A stretch of DNA of 64,000 nt from Dyella sedimenti (GCF_022760995.1 NZ_JAKWJO010000002.1:434001-498000), one strand, 5' to 3'. Positions 18,263 through 27,075 are shown, counted from the stretch's first letter. Numbers and translations: made by a program. Notes: generated by a model not told the origin, from the letters alone.

Positions 18263-19276
18263 TCAACCCGCCCGATCCGCCTCGACGTGGTAATGCGTGG
18301 CCACTTCCACTTCCTTCCGCGAACCCAGGAACACCGGCACGCGCTGGTGCAGGCCGGTGGGCTGCAGGCCCATGATGCGCTCGCGGCCGGTGGTGGCCGC
18401 GCCGCCGGCCTGCTCGATGATGAAGGCCATCGGGTTGGCCTCGTACATCAGGCGCAGCTTGCCGCCCTTGGCCTTGATCTTGGCGTCCAGCGGATAGAAG
18501 AACACGCCGCCGCGGGTAATGATGCGGTGCACGTCGGCCACCATCGAGGCCACCCAGCGCATGTTGAAGTCCTTGCCACGGGGACCGTCCACGCCGGCCA
18601 GCAGCTCGCCGATATAGCGCTGCATCGGCGTCTCCCAGTGGCGCTGGTTGGACATATTGATGGCGAACTCGGCGGTTTCCTCCGGGATGCGGATGTCACG
18701 CCGGCTGAGGATGAAGCTGCCGACTTCACGGTCCAGGGTGAACTCGTGCGTGCCGTGGCCGAAGGTCAGCACCAGCACCGTGGCCGGCCCGTACACCACG
18801 TAGCCGGCGGCCAGCTGGGTGGTGCCCGGCTGCAGGAAGTGCTCGGCCTTCGGCTCGGTGACGCCATCGGGGCAGCGCAGGATCGAGAAGATGGTGCCGA
18901 CGGAGATGTTCACGTCGATGTTCGAGCTGCCGTCCAGCGGATCGAACAGCAGCAGGTGATGGCCCTTCGGATACATGTCGGGGATCGGCTGCGGGTCCTC
19001 CATTTCCTCCGAGGCGCAGGCAGCGAGCTGGCCGCCCCAGGCATTGGCCTCCAACAGGATCTCGTTGGAGATCACGTCCAGCTTCTTCTGCGCCTCGCCC
19101 TGGATATTGCCGGTGCCGGCATCGCCCAGCACTCCGCCGAGGGCGCCCTTGTTGGTGGCCACCGCGATGCGCTTGCAGGCGCGCGCGACCACTTCGATCA
19201 GCAGGGAAAGCTCGGCGTTGACATGGCCGGCGCGACGTTCCTCGATCAGGAACTGGATCAGCGAGATGGACTTCAT
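18263..19276 (-). CDS. fbp: Fructose-1,6-bisphosphatase class 1
   Basis: A 337-residue cytoplasmic enzyme of gluconeogenesis that hydrolyses fructose-1,6-bisphosphate to fructose-6-phosphate. The metal-binding motif [13 protein letters not shown] (about residues 110-123) is intact, as are ASEEMEDP, the GGVFFYPLD region and [20 protein letters not shown]. Length and start fit the family. It stands alone, transcribed away from the DJ-1-like cluster on its right. Confidence 0.97.
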   Translation of the reverse strand: MKSISLIQFLIEERRAGHVNAELSLLIEVVARACKRIAVATNKGALGGVLGDAGTGNIQGEAQKKLDVISNEILLEANAWGGQLAACASEEMEDPQPIPDMYPKGHHLLLFDPLDGSSNIDVNISVGTIFSILRCPDGVTEPKAEHFLQPGTTQLAAGYVVYGPATVLVLTFGHGTHEFTLDREVGSFILSRRDIRIPEETAEFAINMSNQRHWETPMQRYIGELLAGVDGPRGKDFNMRWVASMVADVHRIITRGGVFFYPLDAKIKAKGGKLRLMYEANPMAFIIEQAGGAATTGRERIMGLQPTGLHQRVPVFLGSRKEVEVATHYHVEADRAG

Positions 19277-19452
19277 GGCGAACCCGCGGGAAAAGGTGCG
19301 CCTATTGTCCGGGCGGCACCGGTACTTGTCAGCTCACTATGTGGCCAGTAGGGCCTCCGGAAACCACCAGCCCACAAGGTGGCCCGCCCTGCTGACAACA
19401 CGCTGGCAGCAGGGGGCGCCCACACTGGCCGCCGTCAAAAGGAGGGAGTCTC

Positions 19453-20073
19453 ATGCGCGATACGGTGTATTTCCTGGCTTTCGACGGCTTCGCCGACTGG
19501 CATGCCGCACACGCCCTGTGCGAGATCCGCCGCCCGGGGGAATGGCGATTGCGGACGGTCGGCTTCTCGCTGCAGCCGGTGGTGTCGATGGGCGGCCTGC
19601 GGGTGGTGCCGGAACTGACCCTGGACCAGCTCGACCTCGAGCGCGCCGCGCTGCTGATCGTGCCCGGTGGCTACCTGTGGGAGCACGGGCAGGAAGGCGG
19701 AGAGGCGGTGGACGCCGCGCGCCGCGTGCACGATGCCGGCGCGCCGGTGGCGGCCATCGACAGCGGCGTGCTGGTGCTGGCCCGGGCCGGCCTGCTGGAT
19801 GCCTGCCGCCACACCGGCAGCTGGCCCGGCCATATCGGCACCCACGTGCCAGCCTACCAGGGCGCCGACCAGTACGACGCCAACGTGCTGGCGGTCAGCG
19901 ACGGCGGCGTGATTACCGCCAGCCAGCTCGGCTGCGTGGAATTCGCCCGCGAGGTGATCCGCACGCTCGATCTGTACAGCCCCAGCGACCGCGAATACTG
20001 GTTCCGTCTGTTCAAGCACGCCCTGCCGCCGCCGTGGTGCGCCGCCGAAGTGTCGGCGGCCGTCGCGGCCTGA
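19453..20073 (+). CDS. DJ-1/PfpI-family protein lacking the nucleophile cysteine
   Basis: A 206-residue class I glutamine-amidotransferase-like protein: FDGFADWHAAHAL near the N-terminus, ALLIVPGGYLWEHG around residues 68-80 and AAIDSGVLVLARAGLLDA around 100-117. In relatives the last motif usually reads AAIC-G-A, with the reactive cysteine at the nucleophile elbow; here that position is Asp. The neighbouring acidic residue of the usual FADWE is also changed, to His. Both changes are direct readings, compared with the family from memory. It may therefore be a non-catalytic or altered member. The 63-residue and GFA genes follow within 17 bp. Confidence 0.8.
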   Translation: MRDTVYFLAFDGFADWHAAHALCEIRRPGEWRLRTVGFSLQPVVSMGGLRVVPELTLDQLDLERAALLIVPGGYLWEHGQEGGEAVDAARRVHDAGAPVAAIDSGVLVLARAGLLDACRHTGSWPGHIGTHVPAYQGADQYDANVLAVSDGGVITASQLGCVEFAREVIRTLDLYSPSDREYWFRLFKHALPPPWCAAEVSAAVAA

Positions 20074-20090
20074 ACCTGAGGAATCGTGCC

Positions 20091-20282
20091 ATGTCCTCGC
20101 CGATCGGCAAGATCCTGATGGCCTACCGCCCCCTGTATCTGCGTGGCCTGCTGATGGATGGGCAATACAGGCTGCCTGCCAACATGCCGCCATCCGCCGG
20201 CAAACGGGCGGAGACCGAAACCACCGCCATCGAACGCAGGCCGTCCGCGGCCTGCAAGCCACTGCAAGGAGCTACGCGATGA
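20091..20282 (+). CDS. Small protein, 63 residues, translationally coupled
   Basis: A short frame starting MSSPIGKILMAYRPLYLRG and ending in GATR. It has a GAGG ten bases before its ATG, lies 17 bp after the DJ-1-like stop, and its TGA overlaps the ATG of the GFA gene (ATGA at 20279-20282). That coupling is the main evidence that it is real. It is basic, has no membrane segment and matches no family I recognise. Confidence 0.5.
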   Translation: MSSPIGKILMAYRPLYLRGLLMDGQYRLPANMPPSAGKRAETETTAIERRPSAACKPLQGATR

Positions 20283-20683
20283 ATCGCATCCACCGTGGCA
20301 GTTGCCACTGCGGCGCCGTCCGCTACGAAGCGGAGCTGGACCTGGCCGCCGGCACCGGCCGCTGCAACTGCTCGATCTGCCGCAAGCTGCGCTTCTGGGG
20401 CGCGATGGCCAAGCCAGCGACGTTCCGCCTGCTCAGCGGCGAGGACGCACTGGCGGACTATCAGTTCGCCACCCACAGCGCGCACAACCTGTTCTGCCGC
20501 CATTGCGGCGTGCATGCCTTCCACCGCGGCTACGTGGAGGCGGTCGGCGGCGCCTACGTATCTATCAACGTGGCTTGCCTGGACGACGTGAGCGACGAGG
20601 AATGGGCCGCCGCGCCGGTGGGTTATGCCGATGGCCGCGCCGACAACTGGCGCGAAACACCGGCCGTGAGCAGCTACCTCTGA
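20279..20683 (+). CDS. GFA-family zinc protein
   Basis: A 134-residue protein of the glutathione-dependent formaldehyde-activating (GFA/CENP-V) fold. The zinc cysteines are in place: C9 and C11 (SCHCGAVRY), C29, C31 and C34 (CNCSIC) and C73 and C76 (CRHCGVHAF). Members bind zinc and some bind glutathione adducts; the activity of most is unproven. It is coupled to the 63-residue gene and sits behind the DJ-1-like gene. DJ-1 relatives are often linked to aldehyde or glyoxal damage, so a shared electrophile-response role is possible (inference). Confidence 0.87.
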   Translation: MNRIHRGSCHCGAVRYEAELDLAAGTGRCNCSICRKLRFWGAMAKPATFRLLSGEDALADYQFATHSAHNLFCRHCGVHAFHRGYVEAVGGAYVSINVACLDDVSDEEWAAAPVGYADGRADNWRETPAVSSYL

Positions 20684-20785
20684 ATCCATCCGCGCCGGAG
20701 ACAAGCTATGTCGCTGCCATGCGTATCCGCCCCAGGGCAGGCGGCGAGGGCCGTTGCACCAGGCGGCCCTGGGAGATGTCCGTGC

Positions 20786-20890
20786 CCTGTGGGAGCGCAC
20801 CCTGCGCGCGACCGGGGAGACAAGGCATCGCAAAGAGGATGGCGTTGCCGCTTCACTGGCCAGTCGCGCACAGGGTGCGCTCCCACAGGG
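20786..20890. repeat. REP pair A (inverted)
   Basis: Left unit CTGTGGGAGCGCACCCTG continuing CGCGCGAC (20786-20812) and its inverted partner starting GTCGCGCACAGGGTGCGC and ending CCCACAGGG (20863-20890), about 50 bp apart. It is the same family as copies near 42302, 53790 and 57627. This pair lies between two genes on the same strand. Confidence 0.85.
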
Positions 20891-20952
20891 TGTCCGGCAA
20901 GGCATGACTCCCGGCGCTGGCCGCTGCCGCACGACTGGGCGATGATGGAACG

Positions 20953-21660
20953 ATGCGTCGCGCCGACCGGCTCTTCCTCATCATCCACGCCCTGCGCGGC
21001 CGCCGTACCGCGCTGCAGGCGCGCCAGTTGGCGGGCACGCTGGGCGTATCGCTGCGCACGGTCTACCGCGACGTGGCCGACCTGCAGCTCTCCGGCGTGC
21101 CCATCGAGGGCGAGGCCGGCGTGGGCTACCTGCTGCGCAAGGGATCGGACATCCCGCCGCTGATGTTCACCGCCGACGAACTCGAATCGCTGGTGGTCGG
21201 CACGCGTTTCGTGCGCGCCTTCGCTGGCCAGAAGCTGGCCGAGAGCGCGCAGGCGGCCCTGCTGAAGATCGAGGCGGTGCTGCCACCTGAGTTGCGCGAG
21301 CGCGCCAGCCGCACGCGCATCTACGCGCCGATCTGGCGCGACCAGAGCAAGAGCGATTTCGCCGCATTGATCGATCGCCTCAACGCGGCCATCACCGATG
21401 GCCAGGTGCTGCGGCTCGACTACAGCGACGAGGCCGGCCGCCAGAGCACCCGCGAGGTGGAGCCGCTGTGCCTGGCGTTCTGGGGCGGCGCCTGGACGCT
21501 GGGTACCTGGTGCCGCCTGCGCATCGGCTTCCGCAACTTCCGTCCCGACCGCATCCAGAGCTGTGTCCTCACCGGTGAGCGCTTCGACAGCGTGGAGGGC
21601 CGCAACCTCGACGCCTACCTGCAGGCGATGCGTGGGTACTACGAGGGCATGGAGGGCTGA
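20953..21660 (+). CDS. YafY-type WYL-domain transcription regulator
   Basis: A 235-residue regulator. Residues 1-60 form a DeoR-like helix-turn-helix (LFLIIHALRGRRTALQARQL, VSLRTVYRDVADLQLSG), followed by a linker and a WYL domain (about 140-205; RLDYSDEAGRQSTREVEP, WTLGTWCRLR and FRNFRPDRI). WYL regulators sense ligands or nucleic acid and act as repressors or activators. It is 150 bp upstream of the DUF885 peptidase and downstream of the DJ-1/GFA cluster, either of which could be its target. No operator was found. Confidence 0.88.
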   Translation: MRRADRLFLIIHALRGRRTALQARQLAGTLGVSLRTVYRDVADLQLSGVPIEGEAGVGYLLRKGSDIPPLMFTADELESLVVGTRFVRAFAGQKLAESAQAALLKIEAVLPPELRERASRTRIYAPIWRDQSKSDFAALIDRLNAAITDGQVLRLDYSDEAGRQSTREVEPLCLAFWGGAWTLGTWCRLRIGFRNFRPDRIQSCVLTGERFDSVEGRNLDAYLQAMRGYYEGMEG

Positions 21661-21814
21661 TCGCGCCTCGTCGCGGTGCCAGGCAGCGGGCCACGATGGC
21701 GCAGGAAGCGGCGGGACGCTACCCAGCTTCTGTCACAGGCGCCCGGGGAGCGGAGGGTGGAGGATGGCCGGCTGGTGCCATCGCCACCACTTCTTCGTCC
21801 AAGGGGAATCCGCA

Positions 21815-23605
21815 GTGAACAAAGCGCTACGCATGACTTGGCTGGCCGCGGCCGCTTTCGCCGTCGCCGTACCGGCCTGGGCCGAGCAGAATGCCGACGC
21901 CCGCTTCAAGCAGATCTACGAGCAGGAATGGGCCTGGCGCAATGGCCAACCCGGTGCCGGCGGCTCCAGCGAGGCGCAGCTCAACGGCTCCAGGTTGAAC
22001 AATGTGGACCCGGCCAGCCAGCAGCAGCGCCTGGACTACTGGCAGAAGGTGATGGCAAGCCTGGATGGCATCGACCCCACGCAGCTCTCGCCCGAGGACC
22101 AGGTCAACTATGCGGTCTATCGCGCGCAGATCCGGAACCTGCTCGCCGCGCAGCAGTTCAAGGACTGGCAGATGCCGTTCAACAGCGACTCGGCGTTCTG
22201 GAGCGAACTGGGCTACCTGCTGGAAGGCGGCCGCCTGCACACCGCGCAGGACTACCAGCACTACATCGACCGCCTGGGCCAGGTGCCGTCGTACTTCCAG
22301 CAGCAGATCGACAACATGCGCGCCGGCCTGGCCCGCGGCTTCAGCGTGCCGCGCGAGGTGCTCAATGGCCGCGACGTGTCGATCGCCTCGGTAGCCGAGC
22401 TGAAGGACCCCACCCAGAGCACCTTCTACAAGCCGTTCCTGAAGATGCCCGCCTCGATTCCGGCGGCCGATGCGGACAAGCTGCGCGAACAGGCCAAGCA
22501 GGCGATCACGGGCAAGGTGGTGCCCGCCTACGCCAACCTGCTGACCTTCTTCCGCAACGAGTACGTGCCCAAGGCGCGTACCACGCTGGCGGCCGAATCG
22601 ATGCCCGACGGCAAGGCCTGGTATCGCCAGCAGATCATCGAATACACCACGCTGGACCTGGACCCCGACGCCATCCACAAGGTCGGCCTGGACCAGGTGG
22701 CCAAGATCCACGCCGAGATGGTCAAGACCATGCAGGAGACGGGCTTCAAGGGAAGCTTCGCCGACTTCCTGCATTTCCTGCGCACCGACCCGCAGTTCTA
22801 TGCCAAGACGCCCGACGAACTGCTGATGCGCACCGCCTGGGTGGCCAAGCAGGTGGACGCCCAGCTCGGCAAGGAATTCGGCCGCCTGCCGCGCCAGCGC
22901 TTCGCCATCGTGCCGGTGCCGATGGATATCGCGCCGTACTACACCTCCGGCCGCGGCGGTGCGGGCACCTACCTGGTCAATACCTACGACCTGCCGTCGC
23001 GCCCGCTGTTCAACATGCCGGCCTTGACCCTGCACGAGTCGATGCCCGGCCACGCGCTGCAGCTGTCGCTGGCCGCCGAGCAGCATGGCCAGCCGGAGTT
23101 CCGCCGCGAGGGCTACATCTCCGCCTATGGCGAAGGCTGGGGCCTGTATTCGGAATATCTCGGCAACGAGATGGGCATCTACCAGACGCCCTATGAGCGC
23201 TTCGGCTACCTCACCTACCAGATGTGGCGCGCCTGCCGCCTGGTGGTCGATACCGGCATCCACCACCTCGGCTGGACCCGCCAGCAGGCCATCGATTACA
23301 TGACGCAGAACACGGCGCTGTCCGATCGCGAGATCGCCAACGAAGTGGACCGCTACATCAGCTGGCCGGGCCAGGCGTTGTCCTACGAGCTGGGCTACCT
23401 GAAGATCCTGGAACTGCGCCAGAAGGCCGAGCAGGCGTTGGGACCGAAGTTCGACATCCGCCACTTCCACGACACCGTGCTGCAGATCGGTTCGGTGCCG
23501 CTGCCGGTGCTGGAGCAGCGCATCGACCGCTTCATCGCCGAGGGCGGCCCGGAGCCGGACTTCGGCTGCGACTGCGCCAAGGACAAGGACGCCAAGGCCC
23601 CGTAG
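21815..23605 (+). CDS. DUF885-family exported metallopeptidase-like protein
   Basis: A 596-residue protein with GTG start (AAGGGGAA upstream). A signal peptide (MTWLAAAAFAVAVPAWA) is followed by a helical domain, and the zinc-peptidase-like motif HESMPGH lies near residues 405-411, with a downstream GEGWGLYSEYLG that supplies the usual Glu. RFAIVPVPMDIAPYY and the closing LRQKAEQALG, FDIRHFHD and VPLPVLEQRI are DUF885 marks. Members are thought to be peptidases acting outside the cytoplasm. The cysteine-lysine tail (CDCAKDKDAKAP) is a common ending in xanthomonad members (from memory). Confidence 0.87.
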   Translation: MNKALRMTWLAAAAFAVAVPAWAEQNADARFKQIYEQEWAWRNGQPGAGGSSEAQLNGSRLNNVDPASQQQRLDYWQKVMASLDGIDPTQLSPEDQVNYAVYRAQIRNLLAAQQFKDWQMPFNSDSAFWSELGYLLEGGRLHTAQDYQHYIDRLGQVPSYFQQQIDNMRAGLARGFSVPREVLNGRDVSIASVAELKDPTQSTFYKPFLKMPASIPAADADKLREQAKQAITGKVVPAYANLLTFFRNEYVPKARTTLAAESMPDGKAWYRQQIIEYTTLDLDPDAIHKVGLDQVAKIHAEMVKTMQETGFKGSFADFLHFLRTDPQFYAKTPDELLMRTAWVAKQVDAQLGKEFGRLPRQRFAIVPVPMDIAPYYTSGRGGAGTYLVNTYDLPSRPLFNMPALTLHESMPGHALQLSLAAEQHGQPEFRREGYISAYGEGWGLYSEYLGNEMGIYQTPYERFGYLTYQMWRACRLVVDTGIHHLGWTRQQAIDYMTQNTALSDREIANEVDRYISWPGQALSYELGYLKILELRQKAEQALGPKFDIRHFHDTVLQIGSVPLPVLEQRIDRFIAEGGPEPDFGCDCAKDKDAKAP

Positions 23606-23646
23606 ACTTCGCCCACCGCGCTTGCGTCGTTTCGGGGGGAACGGGT

Positions 23647-24873
23647 ATGGGCGACACGCCTGGCGTGTTGGTGAAGGACTGGAAGGAAGCGATTCGCTAT
23701 CCCGTGGTCTATCGCGTGACCACGGAGTCGCGGATCGCCCTGGCCCTGCTGGGGCTGTTGTTCGGCGCCTGCGGCGTGATGCTGGCCTGGACGCTGTGGC
23801 AGCGACACCTGGACCCTGCCGGCGCCGCCGCCATGGGGCTCATGGTGCTGGGCCTGCTGGCCGTGCCGGTCTATGGCGCGGCCTACGCGGCCAATGCCAG
23901 CCTGACCCTGGAGCGCGACGCCATCGAGGTGCGCAAGGCATTCTCCTCGCGCCGCCTGCGGCTGGCCGACATCCAGGGACGGCGCATTGGCCAGGGGCGA
24001 TCGGGCAGGTACCGCATCATCGTGCCGTTCGACCGCCGTCCGCTGATGATCGACGGCGCCTCGTTCGGGCTGGACGACCGCTTCCAGGCATGGTTCAACG
24101 CACTGCCGGACCTGACCGCGCAGGAGCAGGTCGCTACCCGGGCTCAAGTGGAGAACGACCCCTCGCTGGGCCGCGACGCGCATGAACGCCTCGCCCGGCT
24201 CGACCGGGCCAGGCGGCTGGCCAAGGTGCTCAACGCGGCGCCGATGGCCCTGCTGCTATGGGCCATGGTCTATCCCCGGCCCTACGCCATCGTGATCGCC
24301 TGCGCGGCCCTGCTGCCCTGGCTGGGCGTGGCGATGGCCTGGGCCAGGCCCAACCTGTTCCAGCTCGACGGCAAGCCCGGCGACGTGCGGCCCAACGTGG
24401 GCACGCTGCTCTATATGCCGCCCCTGGTGCTCGGCCTGCGCGCGCTGTTCGACATCACCCTGGTCGACCGGGGCCCGCTGCTGCTGTGGGGGCTGTTGCT
24501 GGGCCTGCCGCTGTGCCTGGCGGCCCTGCTGGCGCCCAGGGCGGCAACCGCCGGACGGCGCGTGACGATCGGCCTGCTCATGCTGCCCTTCGCCTTCGCG
24601 TACGGGACCGGTCTGCTCGCACTGGCCGACACGCGATGGGACGCGGCCCGGTCCGAGGTATATCCCACCGCCGTCACCGGCAAGGAAGTCAGCCGCGGCA
24701 AGACCACCACCTACTACCTGGACCTGGCGCCCTGGCACCCCCGCATCGCCAGGAACCACGTCGCGGTGCCGCGCGCCTACTACGACGCCGTGCGGCGGGG
24801 CGATCCGGTCTGCGTGCGCTTGCATCCGGGCCGGTTCGGCCTGCGCTGGATGCAGGTCGGGGGTTGCGGCTAG
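23647..24873 (+). CDS. Unrecognised multi-pass membrane protein
   Basis: A 408-residue protein starting MGDTPGVLVKDWKEA. Hydrophobic pairs lie at about residues 30-48 and 55-80, followed by a PH-like soluble block (LTLERDAIEVRKAFSSRRL, about 85-150) resembling bacterial PH-domain membrane proteins. Then come more membrane segments (about 200-235, 255-310, 315-335) and a C-terminal soluble part starting near VTGKEVSRGKTTTYYLDL that looks like the periplasmic tail of DUF3592-like proteins. Function unknown. It follows the peptidase by 41 bp on the same strand. Confidence 0.65.
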   Translation: MGDTPGVLVKDWKEAIRYPVVYRVTTESRIALALLGLLFGACGVMLAWTLWQRHLDPAGAAAMGLMVLGLLAVPVYGAAYAANASLTLERDAIEVRKAFSSRRLRLADIQGRRIGQGRSGRYRIIVPFDRRPLMIDGASFGLDDRFQAWFNALPDLTAQEQVATRAQVENDPSLGRDAHERLARLDRARRLAKVLNAAPMALLLWAMVYPRPYAIVIACAALLPWLGVAMAWARPNLFQLDGKPGDVRPNVGTLLYMPPLVLGLRALFDITLVDRGPLLLWGLLLGLPLCLAALLAPRAATAGRRVTIGLLMLPFAFAYGTGLLALADTRWDAARSEVYPTAVTGKEVSRGKTTTYYLDLAPWHPRIARNHVAVPRAYYDAVRRGDPVCVRLHPGRFGLRWMQVGGCG

Positions 24874-24945
24874 CGGGGCAAGGTCGTGGCGAAAAATTCA
24901 CCCATGAAGTAGAATCATCGTCAACTTCACTGGGAGAGTCATGCC

Positions 24946-25344
24946 ATGGCTGCTCATCTCCAGCCTGAAAGCATCCCCGGCGCGGACCTCGGCGGCCCCG
25001 CGCTGCGCGCCTTCTTCCGGCTCGCCGAACGCTGGAACCTGCGCATCGCCGACCAGCGCCGGCTGCTGGGCGATCCGCCGGAATCGACCTTCTACAAGTG
25101 GAAGCGCCTGCAGTCGGGCACGCTGGGCCGCGACACGCTCGAACGCATCAGTTATCTGCTGGGCATCTTCAAGGACCTGCAGATCCTGTTTCCCGATGAG
25201 CAGCAGGCCGACACCTGGGTGCACCGCGCCAACCAGGCGCCGCTGTTCGGCGGGCAGTCCGCCTTGCAGCGGATGCTGTCAGGCAACGTCGCGGACCTGT
25301 TCGTGGTGCGCCAGTACCTGGACGCCCAGCGCGGCTGGGGCTGA
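24946..25344 (+). CDS. MbcA/ParS/Xre-type antitoxin
   Basis: A 132-residue protein with GGGAGAG seven bases upstream. Residues 20-80 are the Xre-like HTH of RES-associated antitoxins (LRAFFRLAERWNLRIADQRR, STFYKWKRL, TLERISYLLGIFKDLQ). The C-terminal toxin-binding domain follows (ADTWVHRANQAPLFGGQSAL, VADLFVVRQYLDAQR). Such antitoxins bind and inhibit RES toxins and repress their own promoter. The RES gene starts 171 bp downstream instead of overlapping, which is unusual. Confidence 0.88.
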   Translation: MAAHLQPESIPGADLGGPALRAFFRLAERWNLRIADQRRLLGDPPESTFYKWKRLQSGTLGRDTLERISYLLGIFKDLQILFPDEQQADTWVHRANQAPLFGGQSALQRMLSGNVADLFVVRQYLDAQRGWG

Positions 25345-25523
25345 TGCGCATCCTTCCCGCGTCGGCCCGTCACATGGCGCGGCGGGTAGGACAGGCGTTC
25401 AGCCGCCAGGCGCAGCAGGCCACGTGCCGCCACTTCCTGCCATGGACGACCCTGCGGCCCACGTCGCAGCCAGCGATACGCCTACCCGACATACTCGCTT
25501 CCCCCGGCAGATCGCGTGAGTAG
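25344..25523 (+). CDS. Possible 59-codon frame between antitoxin and toxin
   Basis: An ATG overlaps the antitoxin stop (TGATG at 25342-25346) and opens a 59-residue frame (MRILPASARHMARRVGQAFS and on) that ends just inside the toxin start region. It is arginine-rich with no recognised domain. The coupling geometry supports translation, but the composition is also what GC-rich chance frames give. It may only be translated so that ribosomes reach the toxin start. Confidence 0.25.
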   Translation: MRILPASARHMARRVGQAFSRQAQQATCRHFLPWTTLRPTSQPAIRLPDILASPGRSRE

Positions 25524-26214
25524 CATCGTCATGGCCGACACTCCACCGCTCAAGCGCATCCGCTGGAACCAGGCCTATCGCATCGTGCCCAGCCGTTTCC
25601 CGCCGGTCGGCGTATTCGACCGCATCGCCGAGCCCGGCGACCTGGAGGCGCTGTACGCCATCGAGGCCATGACCAATCCGCGCCTGCGCGACGAGTTGGG
25701 CGACTTGCGCCTGGTGCCGCCCGAGCGGCGCGTCAGCGGTCCCGGCACCACGCCGGTGATGGCGGCGTTCACCCATCTCAACCCGGAAGGCAGTCGCTTC
25801 TCCGATGGCAGCTGGGGCGTGTTCTACGCCGGCCACAGCGTCGCCACCGCGGTGGAGGAAACGGTGTACCACCGCGAGCGTTTCCTGGCTGCCACGGCGG
25901 AGCCGCCGTGCGACATCGAGATGCGCTGCTACCGCACCAGCATCCACGCCAGGCTGCACGACCTGCGCGGCGGCTGGAAGGCCGAGCACGATCCCGACCA
26001 CTACGCGGCGGGCGTGTTGCTGGCGCGCCGATTGCGCGCCGAGGGATCGGACGGACTGGTTTACGACAGCGTGCGCCATCGCGGCGGCGAATGCGTGGCG
26101 GTGTTCTATCCCGATCGCGTGGCGCCCTGCGTGCAGGCGCAGCATCTGATGTACCGCTGGAATGGCAAGCGCATCGCCCAGGTGCTTACCGTGGACGAAT
26201 GGAAACGCGGTTGA
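25516..26214 (+). CDS. RES-domain toxin (NAD+-degrading family)
   Basis: A 232-residue protein from a GTG at 25516; an ATG at 25531 would give 227 residues. RES features are visible: AYRIVPSRFPP near the start, GSRFSDGSWGVFYAGHSVATAVEETVYHR around residues 95-120 with the key Arg and Glu, and GLVYDSVRHRGGECVAVFYP around 180-200 with the Ser. RES toxins deplete NAD+ and halt growth until the antitoxin rebinds (established for Pseudomonas and Mycobacterium members). With the Xre/ParS gene upstream it forms a complete module. Confidence 0.87.
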   Translation: MSSIVMADTPPLKRIRWNQAYRIVPSRFPPVGVFDRIAEPGDLEALYAIEAMTNPRLRDELGDLRLVPPERRVSGPGTTPVMAAFTHLNPEGSRFSDGSWGVFYAGHSVATAVEETVYHRERFLAATAEPPCDIEMRCYRTSIHARLHDLRGGWKAEHDPDHYAAGVLLARRLRAEGSDGLVYDSVRHRGGECVAVFYPDRVAPCVQAQHLMYRWNGKRIAQVLTVDEWKRG

Positions 26215-26240
26215 GCAGCGGCATGCGTTGAGCGTTCCCA

Positions 26241-26272
26241 AAAAGAACGGGCCTTCCGTTGCGGAAGGCCCG
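26241..26272 (-). terminator. Rho-independent terminator of the ompW-like gene
   Basis: A perfect 11-bp stem CGGGCCTTCCG/CGGAAGGCCCG with a 3-base loop (26248-26272) is followed on the minus strand by TTCTTTTTGGG, 40 bp beyond the ompW-like stop codon. Confidence 0.9.
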
Positions 26273-26313
26273 CCCCAGCGTCCGTGCCGGTACCCCCTTT
26301 TCTTGGGATTCTT

Positions 26314-26940
26314 TTAGAAGCGATAGCCGAGGCTGACGCCGTAGACCAGCGGGTTGATCTTGGCGTTGCCGACCTTGGTGCCGTCCACCTTCACGTCGCT
26401 CTTGATGTTGACCCAGCGCAGGTCGGCGGTGAAGATCCACTTCGGATTGATCTTCACGTCGATACCCGCGTGGGCGGCCACGCCGACACTGTTCTCGATG
26501 CTGACGCTGGAGCCCTTCAGCGCACCGGCGCTCTTGGTGTCGAAGAAGTTGGTGTAGTTGACGCCGACGCCCAGGAACGGCGATACCGCGGCATCGGGCA
26601 GGAAGTGATAGTTGATGCCGAGCGTGGGCGGCAGCTGCTTGGTCTTTGCCACCTTGCCCAGGCCGGAGAGCTTCACGTCGTGCTGGAACGGCCAGGCGGC
26701 CAGGACGTCCACGCCGATGTTGGGCGTGATCATGTATTCGAGGCTGGCGCTGGGGCGCACGCTGGTGCTTATCGAAGAGCGGGCGCCGGCGAGGTCGCCG
26801 TTGTGGCTCTTGGGATCGACGGCATGGGCACCGAAGCGCACCACCCAGTTGTCATTGGTATCGGCGTGGGCGGCAGGCGCGACGACGGCACCCAGTGCAG
26901 CGGCCATGGCGAGAGAGAGCAGGACTTTCATAGGGTTCAT
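26314..26940 (-). CDS. OmpW-family outer-membrane protein
   Basis: A 208-residue protein with a signal peptide (MKVLLSLAMAAALGAVVAPAAHA) and a small beta-barrel: NWVVRFGAHAVDPKS, SASLEYMITPNIGVDVLAA, LPPTLGINYHF, SPFLGVGVNYTNFFD and a C-terminal VSLGYRF with terminal Phe. OmpW proteins form eight-stranded channels for small hydrophobic compounds. The start may be Met1 (26940) or Met4 (26931); neither has a strong SD sequence. It is a monocistronic gene with its own terminator. Confidence 0.92.
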   Translation of the reverse strand: MNPMKVLLSLAMAAALGAVVAPAAHADTNDNWVVRFGAHAVDPKSHNGDLAGARSSISTSVRPSASLEYMITPNIGVDVLAAWPFQHDVKLSGLGKVAKTKQLPPTLGINYHFLPDAAVSPFLGVGVNYTNFFDTKSAGALKGSSVSIENSVGVAAHAGIDVKINPKWIFTADLRWVNIKSDVKVDGTKVGNAKINPLVYGVSLGYRF

Positions 26941-27044
26941 CCGTGTCTGTCATTAGGACGGCGCCATGGTCGTAAGGATTTCGTTGTGCGCTTTTGATCT
27001 GCGTCATAGATCCCTGGGGCATACGGCCGCAGGCGCTAATGCCT

Positions 27045-27075
27045 GCAAAACAAATGGCCCGCCTTGCGGGCAGGC
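27045..27075 (-). terminator. Terminator after phhA
   Basis: The stem GCCCGC/GCGGGC (27057-27071, loop of three) with further weaker pairing is followed on the minus strand by ATTTGTTTTGC, 31 bp past the phhA stop codon. Confidence 0.7.

Noticed and set aside
24941..25519. Alternative 192-codon frame over the antitoxin
   Set aside because: It is Ser/Pro/Arg-rich without a domain, whereas the frame from 24946 encodes a clear Xre/ParS antitoxin.
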